Positions 1-4,742 of a DNA stretch of 7,469 nt are shown piece by piece. This DNA is from Atribacterota bacterium. Lineage in GTDB: Bacteria > Atribacterota > Phoenicimicrobiia > Phoenicimicrobiales > Phoenicimicrobiaceae. The position numbers and the translations under genes are program-made. The stretch is from contig DAOUWX010000086.1 in NCBI GenBank assembly GCA_030666935.1, positions 1 to 7,469 on the forward strand. Reading direction: 5' to 3'. The first letter of the stretch is position 1; the number at the start of each line of letters is the position of its first letter. Below the pieces are notes generated by a model. The model saw only the letters and a list, made by a program, of their open reading frames with translations, was not told where the DNA came from and ran no database searches.

Positions 1-24
1 CTCTATCCATTGAGCTACGGGCGC
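1..24 (-). tRNA. tRNA-Arg, 5' part only (cut by window edge)
   Basis: Read on the minus strand from base 24, the sequence gives a 7-nt acceptor strand GCGCCCG, the invariant U8-A9 step, D-stem GCTC, D-loop AATGGATA with the GG pair, and the start of the returning D-stem GAG. This is a normal tRNA 5' half. The acceptor and D-arm match the pattern common in bacterial tRNA-Arg genes, but the anticodon lies outside the window, so the amino acid identity is inferred. The tRNA begins only 9 nt after the oppC stop codon, on the same strand and with no terminator between them. It may therefore be cut out of the opp transcript by RNase P. Confidence 0.85.
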
Positions 25-33
25 ATAAGAAGC

Positions 34-1002
34 CTATTTCATGCGCGGATCCAAAGCATCACGTAATCCATCACCCAAAAAATTAAAAGCCAGCATAGTA
101 ATAGCCAGGGCAATACCTGGATACAAAGCCAAATGAGGATAAGAACGAATGGCTTTATATCCTTCTGATATCATCATCCCCCAACTCGGAGTAGGAGGAT
201 TTACTCCCAAGCCAATAAAGCTTAAAAATGCTTCAAAGGTAATATATCGAGGTATTTGCAAGGTTACCGCTACAATACAAGGGCCAATTAAATTTGGCAG
301 TATATGTTTAATCATTATTTGAAAATTACTATTTCCAGTTGCCCGAGCAGCTTCCACAAATTCTTTCTCTCGTAATGATAAAGCCATTCCGCGAGCAATC
401 CGGGCCATTCCTCTCCAGGCAGTAACTCCTATGCCAATAAAAATAAAGAATAATCCGCCAAAAGCATTATCAATTGCACTTAAAGTTCCAGCAATAGTTC
501 CGGGAGTAGTTATCGCAAAAGTAGATTTAAAAAGAACCATCATTAAAATAATCAATAATAAGGTAGGAAAACCGTACATAATATCCACAATGCGCATCAT
601 AATATTATCGACTTTTCCTCCATAATATCCCGAAACAAGGCCATATAACACTCCCAGTATAAAAGCAGTAGAAGCTCCTATTATTCCTACACTTAATGAT
701 ATTCTGGTACCATAAATAATTCTACTAAGTACATCTCGACCCATAAAATCAGCACCCAATAGATATTTGTCTCCCGGTTCAGCATAATTATCCTTAAGAG
801 TGCCCTCAGCATAATGATAAGGAGCAATATAAGGGGCAAAAATAGCAAGAATAAGCAAGGTTATAATGATTATCGCACCCAGTATAGCCATTTTATTTTT
901 ACACATTCTTCGAAAGGCATCTTTCCAGAGACTTACTTCAGGTCTTTCTAGGATGATTGTTTCACTTTCAAACTTTTCTTTTTCTTTTGATTTTAATTCC
1001 AA
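34..1002 (-). CDS. oppC: Oligopeptide ABC transporter permease OppC
   Basis: This is an inner-membrane permease that pairs with OppB to form the peptide channel. Of its 322 residues, about 1-37 are a charged cytoplasmic N-terminus, TM1 is about 38-60, and the binding-protein-dependent transport domain follows. The EAA loop that docks on the ATPase is at 214-237 (EAARATG, then HILPN), and the C-terminus FLGDGLRDALDPR is typical of OppC/DppC. The start is TTG: GGAGG lies 11 nt upstream, and the next Met (residue 33) would remove the conserved SLWKDAFRRM lead-in. About 20 extra residues (roughly 160-182, TTPGTIAGTLSAIDNAFGG region) sit in the loop before the EAA-proximal helix, compared with E. 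coli OppC. oppB ends 33 nt upstream, so the pair is surely co-transcribed. No ATPase gene follows; a tRNA does. Confidence 0.95.
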   Translation of the reverse strand: MELKSKEKEKFESETIILERPEVSLWKDAFRRMCKNKMAILGAIIIITLLILAIFAPYIAPYHYAEGTLKDNYAEPGDKYLLGADFMGRDVLSRIIYGTRISLSVGIIGASTAFILGVLYGLVSGYYGGKVDNIMMRIVDIMYGFPTLLLIILMMVLFKSTFAITTPGTIAGTLSAIDNAFGGLFFIFIGIGVTAWRGMARIARGMALSLREKEFVEAARATGNSNFQIMIKHILPNLIGPCIVAVTLQIPRYITFEAFLSFIGLGVNPPTPSWGMMISEGYKAIRSYPHLALYPGIALAITMLAFNFLGDGLRDALDPRMK

Positions 1003-1035
1003 GATAATATAATCCTCCCTTTCTTAATAATCATT

Positions 1036-1953
1036 CTACGAATACCTAATTCGAGGGTCAATCCAGGAGTAGGTTAGGTCTACTATCAGATTTGCTATAA
1101 TTATAAGAAGTGCATAAAGCAGCATAATTCCTAATACTACCGGATAATCACGATTAGTAATACTGGTTATAAAATATTTTCCACAACCGGGAATGGCAAA
1201 TATCTGCTCTACAATTAAGGAACCGGTAACCAGAGCAGCAAATAGTGGTCCTATTACAGTTACTACCGGAATAAGCGCATTTTTAAGGGCATGGTGGGTG
1301 GTGACTTTTTCTTCTGATACTCCTTTTGCTCTTGCTGTTCTAATATAATCTTCCCTAATTACTTGCAGCATACTCGCTCTGGTTAACCGAGCTAAAAGAG
1401 CAGCACTTCCTATTCCCAAAGTAAAAGCAGGTAGAATTGCTTGCTGCCAGGTTCCCCAGCGTGCTACAGGTAAAATATGCAGCTTTAGAGCAAAGATCCA
1501 GACTAATACAGGACCTAAAGTCATGGACGGAACTGAAACTCCGAGCAGGGCAAAAAACATACAAAAGTAATCAATAAAAGTATTCTGCTTTAAAGCAGAT
1601 ATCATTCCTAAGGGAATTCCTACTACCATTGCTACAATTACAGCCAATACACCCAATTGAGCCGAAACGGGAAAATGTGTGCTCATAATATCATTCACCG
1701 TCCTGCTTCGAGAAGAATAAGAGGGACCAAAATCACCATGAAGTGCATTCCAGAGATAATCGGTATATTGCTTCCACAAGGGATCATCTAAGCCATAGTA
1801 GGCTTCTAGGTTAGCAATAATCTCCGCTGGTAAAGGTTTTTCTTTGTCAAAAGGTCCTCCGGGAATAACATGGGCTAAACTAAAAGTCACTAAAGATATT
1901 ATCAATAAAACCGGTATAGCCCATAAAACTCTCCTAATAATATAGTTGATCAT
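1036..1953 (-). CDS. oppB: Oligopeptide ABC transporter permease OppB
   Basis: First permease subunit of the peptide importer, 305 residues, close to the 306 of E. coli OppB. The N-terminus is the family hallmark: a first helix at about 10-28 followed by HVIPGGPF, then an extracytoplasmic stretch with LYYGLDDPLW-like spacing (AYYGLDDP at 51-58) and HGDFGPSY at 72-79. LKQN lies at 121-124. The EAA loop RTARAKG (205-211), then HHALKNALIPV, is the contact with the ATPase. GSLIVEQIFAIPGCG (244-258) and the terminal YSWIDPRIRY are also family-typical. The ATG start is preceded by a modest AAGG ribosome binding site about 9 nt upstream. An extended -10 promoter lies just upstream (1991-1999), and a terminator separates the gene from oppA, so oppBC can be transcribed independently of oppA. 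Confidence 0.96.
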   Translation of the reverse strand: MINYIIRRVLWAIPVLLIISLVTFSLAHVIPGGPFDKEKPLPAEIIANLEAYYGLDDPLWKQYTDYLWNALHGDFGPSYSSRSRTVNDIMSTHFPVSAQLGVLAVIVAMVVGIPLGMISALKQNTFIDYFCMFFALLGVSVPSMTLGPVLVWIFALKLHILPVARWGTWQQAILPAFTLGIGSAALLARLTRASMLQVIREDYIRTARAKGVSEEKVTTHHALKNALIPVVTVIGPLFAALVTGSLIVEQIFAIPGCGKYFITSITNRDYPVVLGIMLLYALLIIIANLIVDLTYSWIDPRIRYS

Positions 1954-1990
1954 ACTCTCTTTCCTTTCTTTTTAATTTTTATTAGTATAT

Positions 1991-1999
1991 ATTATAACA
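1991..1999 (-). promoter_or_regulatory. Extended -10 promoter for oppB-oppC
   Basis: On the minus strand this reads TG-T-TATAAT, a perfect sigma-A type -10 hexamer with the TGn extension. No good -35 is present at 17 nt, which extended -10 promoters tolerate. Transcription would start near base 1984, leaving a leader of about 30 nt before the oppB ATG. Its position between the oppA terminator and oppB supports a separate oppBC transcript. A chance match in AT-rich DNA cannot be excluded. Confidence 0.5.
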
Positions 2000-2025
2000 T
2001 CAGATAAACACAAAAAATAATAATT

Positions 2026-2048
2026 AAATTGGTCGTTAGTGTTAAATA
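2026..2048. repeat. Dispersed repeat, copy 1 (partner at 6772-6794)
   Basis: Bases 2026-2048 match 6772-6794 at 20 of 23 positions in direct orientation; the core is GTCGTTAGT followed by TAAATA. The first 16 nt are two 8-nt units of the same octamer family seen at 2063-2094. It shows that the repeats in separate intergenic gaps share composite order, not only single motifs. Confidence 0.6.
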
Positions 2049-2062
2049 GAAGATACAGAATA

Positions 2063-2094
2063 AATTAGTTAACTGGTTTTCTAGTTAGCTAGTT
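2063..2094. repeat. Degenerate octamer tandem array, 4 units
   Basis: Four consecutive 8-nt units with consensus A-N-C-T-A-G-T-T (for example AACTGGTT at 2071-2078 and AGCTAGTT at 2087-2094) fill exactly 32 nt. The last two bases TT are invariant and the penultimate G is invariant. It is non-coding and lies between oppA and oppB. The array at 2113-2152 carries the same family in the opposite orientation, so the two face each other across about 18 nt. Confidence 0.65.
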
Positions 2095-2112
2095 TAATAC
2101 TAATAATTTATT

Positions 2113-2152
2113 AACCAATTAACCAGCTCGCCAAGTAATCAACTAACGAATC
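2113..2152. repeat. Degenerate octamer tandem array, 5 units, inverted relative to 2063-2094
   Basis: Five consecutive 8-nt units beginning AACCAATT (2113-2120) and AACCAGCT (2121-2128), then three more degenerate copies with consensus AANCAANT. In the same phase the complement of the 2063-2094 array reads AACTAGCT and AACCAGTT, so both belong to one family. An 8-bp arm TCGTTAGT (2033-2040) also pairs with ACTAACGA (2142-2149). No coding potential is visible. Confidence 0.6.
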
Positions 2153-2218
2153 AAGATATACAGTTAAATTTAGATATTACCAAATATTATATCATAAAAT
2201 TAAAAAAAATAAAGGCAA

Positions 2219-2266
2219 AAAATAGCCATGCACTCCTTTTTATACTTAAGGATGCATGGCTATTTT
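2219..2266 (-). terminator. Intrinsic terminator after oppA
   Basis: The 14-nt arm 2219-2232 (AAAATAGCCATGCA) is perfectly complementary to 2253-2266. After one bulged C at 2233, five more pairs (2234-2238 with 2248-2252) leave a 9-nt loop. In the minus direction the stem ends in a run of six U (bases 2222-2217). It begins 37 nt after the oppA stop codon. This is a strong hairpin, so oppA mRNA probably ends here for the most part, with oppBC served by read-through and its own promoter. Confidence 0.85.
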
Positions 2267-2303
2267 GAGAAAACTAAAACAAATCAATGTATCTTAAATT
2301 CTG

Positions 2304-3893
2304 TTATTTTGTAATTCTCCAATCCCTGAAATGCTCTCCGCCCAATGGGGCATAACTACGAGTAAGATATGGTTTGGTCATCCTTACGAAAGTATAGAAG
2401 TAAATAGGAGCTATGGCAGCTTCTTCCTCACATAAAATCTCTTCTGCCCTCTTGTAAAGTTCTAATCTTTTTGCTGGATCAGATGCTTTAGCTGCTTCTA
2501 CTAATACTCTATCGTATTCTTCGTTGTGCCATTTAGGTCTATTAGGACTTAAAGTAGAGTGGAATACTTCAAGTAGCCAATTGTTTGCGTCAGGATAATC
2601 AGCACACCAGCCAAAACGGAAAATATGAGGAGGATCTTCAAGAGTGCTCTTAAGATATACTCCCCATTCCTGATTAGTTAAATTAACCTCTACTCCTAAA
2701 TGTTCTTTCCACATCGCCTGAATTGCTTGGGCAATTTTCCGATGGCCTTCGGAAGTGTTAAACATTAAAGTAACTTCCGGCAAGCCTTTGCCTCCGGGAT
2801 ATCCGGCATCAGCTAAATATTTTTTAGCTGCATCAGGATCAAATCCTATACCAACTCCTTCTGAAGGTGAAACATGGCCAAAGATGCCCGGACAGGAAAA
2901 GGTAGTAGCTGGTAATTGATTACCTTTGGTAACGTAATCTATTAAGCTCTGCCTATCAATAGCAGCAGAAAATGCTTTACGGACTAAAGGATTATCCAGC
3001 GGTGGTTTGCTATTATTAAAGGCATAATAATAGGTACATAATCGAGGGGCGATAAATAATTCTTTACTTAGTACCGGGTCAGCTTTTATTCTATCTAAAT
3101 CCTCCAAAGGTGCATTTACTGTATCTATTAATCCTTCTTCATACATAGCCATAGCTGTAGAATCTTCTACAATTGTATAAGCATGTATTAGTTCAATTTG
3201 TACCTTGTCAGCTTCGTAATAATCCGGATTTTTCTCCAGTACTATTTCATCTTCATGCTTCCACTCTTTTAAAAGATAAGAACCATTAGTAACTATATTT
3301 TCAGGATCAGTCCATTTATCGCCATATTTCTCAATAGTCCATTGGGGTATAGGTCGGGCTATCCACATACTAGCAATAGACGGAAAGTAACCAGCAGGTT
3401 GGTTTAAGGCAAATTGAATAGTATAGTCATCTATTGCTTTGACACCAATATAATCCAGATCAGCTATTTCGCCGGTATTTACTTCTTGAGCTCCTTTAAT
3501 TATATAAAGCACATAAGCATAATCGGAAGCATTAGCAGGATCACAGGTTCTTTTTACTCCGTATTCAACATCATGAGCAGTAACCGGTTTTCCGTCAGTC
3601 CAGTATATATCTTTTCTTAGATGAAAAGCCCAAACCAGTCCATCTTCTGAGCATTCCCAGGAAGTCGCTAATTCAGGAATAACTTCCATAGTGTCAACAT
3701 CAAAATCAGTTAAACCAACAAAAAGTTGTTCTATGACATCTACAGATGTTGTATCACTAGCCAAAGTAGGATCCAATGTGGGAGGCTCTGCACCTAAATT
3801 ATAATATAGAGTTACCGGTTCGGCAAATGCAGCCAAACTAATTCCAATTACTAAGATTAAAAAAAATGTTAGAATTAAAATATTTTTCTTCAT
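2304..3893 (-). CDS. oppA: Periplasmic oligopeptide-binding protein OppA
   Basis: Extracytoplasmic solute-binding protein, family SBP_bac_5 (cluster C), that captures peptides and delivers them to OppBC. Residues 1-24 are a Sec signal (MKK, a hydrophobic core 5-21, and AFA just before E25). There is no lipobox Cys, so signal peptidase I should release it as a soluble periplasmic protein. The family signature lies at 88-113 (WAFHLRKDIYWTDGKPVTAHDV). Other family features are VTNGSYLLKEW at 201-211, LVRKAFSAAIDR at 303-314 and GWCADYPDANNWL at 428-440; this last segment closely resembles E. coli OppA (GWCADYNEP). The length of 529 is normal. The ATG is preceded by a strong AAAGGAGG, spaced a rather long 12 nt. 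Peptide rather than nickel or sugar binding is inferred from the resemblance to OppA and from oppBC downstream. Confidence 0.94.
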   Translation of the reverse strand: MKKNILILTFFLILVIGISLAAFAEPVTLYYNLGAEPPTLDPTLASDTTSVDVIEQLFVGLTDFDVDTMEVIPELATSWECSEDGLVWAFHLRKDIYWTDGKPVTAHDVEYGVKRTCDPANASDYAYVLYIIKGAQEVNTGEIADLDYIGVKAIDDYTIQFALNQPAGYFPSIASMWIARPIPQWTIEKYGDKWTDPENIVTNGSYLLKEWKHEDEIVLEKNPDYYEADKVQIELIHAYTIVEDSTAMAMYEEGLIDTVNAPLEDLDRIKADPVLSKELFIAPRLCTYYYAFNNSKPPLDNPLVRKAFSAAIDRQSLIDYVTKGNQLPATTFSCPGIFGHVSPSEGVGIGFDPDAAKKYLADAGYPGGKGLPEVTLMFNTSEGHRKIAQAIQAMWKEHLGVEVNLTNQEWGVYLKSTLEDPPHIFRFGWCADYPDANNWLLEVFHSTLSPNRPKWHNEEYDRVLVEAAKASDPAKRLELYKRAEEILCEEEAAIAPIYFYTFVRMTKPYLTRSYAPLGGEHFRDWRITK

Positions 3894-4037
3894 TATTACT
3901 TTTTTCCTCCTTTTTTTTGATTACTTAATATAAAATAAATTTCTGAATATTTATATTCCTTTTTTGCACCTCCCTTTTGATTTAGTTTGCCTTTTCGCTT
4001 TTTTCATTGTTAAGTAATCATATCAACTAAACTTTAT

Positions 4038-4066
4038 TTGATAATTATTATTCCATAAAAAGGCAA
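4038..4066 (-). promoter_or_regulatory. Weak candidate promoter upstream of oppA
   Basis: On the minus strand TTGCCT (4061-4066) and TATCAA (4038-4043) are separated by 17 nt, with 4 of 6 consensus matches each. The -35 lies inside one arm of a 10-bp inverted repeat (TTTGCCTTTT at 3986-3995, its complement at 4058-4067), which might be regulatory. It is the best I can see in this AT-rich leader, but the support is slight. Confidence 0.2.
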
Positions 4067-4147
4067 ATTCTCATTTTGTATTTATATATTACTATATCTT
4101 AGATTAGAAATCCTTCTTTTTTTTAAAAATATTTAATATTTTTTTTC

Positions 4148-4363
4148 TTATCCCTTTCCTCTTACTCCGCCTAAAAATTTATCCTTCTTTAATTTTGGGT
4201 TAAATCCCTTCTTGTGCATTACCCCTTTAAGATAACTCATATACTCTTTCCTTTGTTCAACCATCTTTATCTTCTCTCTTTTAAGCCATTCTTCTTTCTT
4301 TTTCTTTTCTTCTTCTTTTAGATTTTCTCTTTCTTTGTTGGGGTTTATATTTTTCTCTTTCAT
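4148..4363 (-). CDS. Small highly basic Lys/Glu-rich protein of unknown function
   Basis: A 71-codon ORF between ftsH and oppA that I do not recognise. It begins with ATG behind a good ribosome binding site (GAGGTGG, about 7 nt spacing), and a possible promoter lies a further 36 nt upstream. The product has about 20 Lys, 4 Arg, 11 Glu and 1 Asp. Residues 10-40 are a charged stretch likely to form one long helix or coiled coil, and 41-71 are a more mixed tail with Tyr, Leu, His and Gly (MSYLKGVMHKKGF, ending GGVRGKG). There is no signal peptide, membrane span or cysteine. The tail is less biased than the helix, which argues for a real gene. The purine-rich coding strand, however, could produce a spurious Lys/Glu ORF by chance. 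A nucleic-acid- or ribosome-associated role would fit the charge but is speculation. Confidence 0.55.
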   Translation of the reverse strand: MKEKNINPNKERENLKEEEKKKKEEWLKREKIKMVEQRKEYMSYLKGVMHKKGFNPKLKKDKFLGGVRGKG

Positions 4364-4398
4364 TTCAATCCACCTCTTTAATTAAAATATTTTAAGAG

Positions 4399-4429
4399 AT
4401 TATGAAATTTAAAATCCTTTAATTATCAA
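4399..4429 (-). promoter_or_regulatory. Candidate promoter for the small basic ORF
   Basis: On the minus strand TTGATA (4424-4429) and CATAAT (4399-4404) each match the sigma-A consensus at 5 of 6 positions, but the 19-nt spacer is longer than ideal. It ends 35 nt before the ATG of the small ORF and gives that gene its own transcription signal. Confidence 0.35.
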
Positions 4430-4432
4430 GTA

Positions 4433-4452
4433 CTAAATACATGTTTTCAGTT
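4433..4452. repeat. Dispersed 20-nt repeat, copy 1 (partner at 6788-6807)
   Basis: Bases 4433-4452 match 6788-6807 at 19 of 20 positions in direct orientation; both run CTAAATACA, then GTTTTCAGTT. In both places the motif leads straight into an array of 7-nt units containing TTTTCAG. The two copies lie 2.3 kb apart, on either side of ftsH, in non-coding DNA. Confidence 0.75.
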
Positions 4453-4471
4453 ATCCGTTGTCAGTTTATTT
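4444..4471. repeat. Degenerate heptamer tandem array (TTTTCAG family), about 4 units
   Basis: Consecutive 7-nt units begin with TTTTCAG (4444-4450), then TTATCCG; TTGTCAG follows at 4458-4464 and a decayed TTTATTT ends the array. The total is 28 nt. The same family with the same lead-in motif occurs at 6799-6819. It is non-coding. Confidence 0.55.
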
Positions 4472-4479
4472 TATTCTAC

Positions 4480-4559
4480 GTCATTGCGAGCTCTGATTTA
4501 TCAGAGCGTGGCAATCCCTATTTGAGATTGCTTTGGTCGTTTCACTCTCTCGCAATGAC
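4480..4559. repeat. REP-like palindromic element with cloverleaf fold
   Basis: An outer 11-bp inverted repeat, GTCATTGCGAG (4480-4490) and its complement (4549-4559), encloses two inner hairpins. These are CTCTGAT/ATCAGAG (4491-4497 with 4500-4506) and GCAATC/GATTGC (4511-4516 with 4526-4531, 9-nt loop). The GTCATTGCGAG ends are the hallmark of a palindromic repeat class I know from many environmental bacterial genomes. It does not overlap a gene. As RNA it could fold into a three-way structure and could act as a transcript end or processing site between ftsH and the small ORF. Confidence 0.8.
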
Positions 4560-4580
4560 AATAATTAGTATTTTTAACGA

Positions 4581-4596
4581 GTTTGATGAATCAAAC
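4581..4596. repeat. Small palindrome GTTTGAT/ATCAAAC
   Basis: A perfect 7-nt inverted repeat (4581-4587 with 4590-4596) with two central bases, effectively a 6-bp stem with a 4-nt loop. It is flanked on the right by CCCC. It lies in the intergenic mosaic between two other palindromes, with no U-run, so it is not an obvious terminator. Confidence 0.5.
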
Positions 4597-4618
4597 CCCA
4601 CAATACATTACTTATTTC

Positions 4619-4639
4619 GGGCAGACACAAGGTCTGCCC
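4619..4639. repeat. GC-rich hairpin GGGCAGAC/GTCTGCCC
   Basis: A perfect 8-bp stem (4619-4626 with 4632-4639) with a 5-nt loop, much more GC-rich than its surroundings. There is no poly-U tract on either strand, so I call it a dispersed hairpin repeat, not a terminator. It is about 100 nt past the ftsH stop and could stabilise the ftsH mRNA 3' end. Confidence 0.65.
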
Positions 4640-4684
4640 CTACTCTTACCTTACGACCTTATCTTTCTTCTTCTTTTTTTACTA

Positions 4685-4712
4685 TCCGCTAAACGCTACC
4701 CGCTCTACGCTA
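4685..4712. repeat. Heptamer tandem array (NNCGCTA family), 4 units
   Basis: Four consecutive 7-nt units fill exactly 28 nt: TCCGCTA (4685-4691), AACGCTA, then CCCGCTC at 4699-4705, and TACGCTA. The core CGCT is invariant in all four. It starts 30 nt beyond the ftsH stop codon and is non-coding. It has the same period and same length as one arm of the inverted repeat at 6725-6752, but a different sequence. Confidence 0.75.
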
Positions 4713-4742
4713 GATTTTTTCACTAACGGCTGATTATTGTTT

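Noticed and set aside
3954..4007. Possible 18-codon leader peptide (MKKAKRQTK...) before oppA
   Set aside because: Its ATG has no Shine-Dalgarno. A GGGAGGTG further down (3967-3974) has no suitable start codon behind it.
4125..4143. Hairpin AAAAATAT/ATATTTTT as terminator of the small ORF
   Set aside because: The 8-bp stem is entirely A/T and is followed in the minus direction by A residues, not U, so it is too weak to call.
4619..4639. Rho-independent terminator of ftsH
   Set aside because: The stem is stable, but neither strand has a following U-run, and it lies over 100 nt from the stop codon.
4441..4692. Plus-strand ORF of 83 codons
   Set aside because: It is made wholly of the palindromic and tandem repeats of the intergenic mosaic, has no ribosome binding site and resembles no protein.
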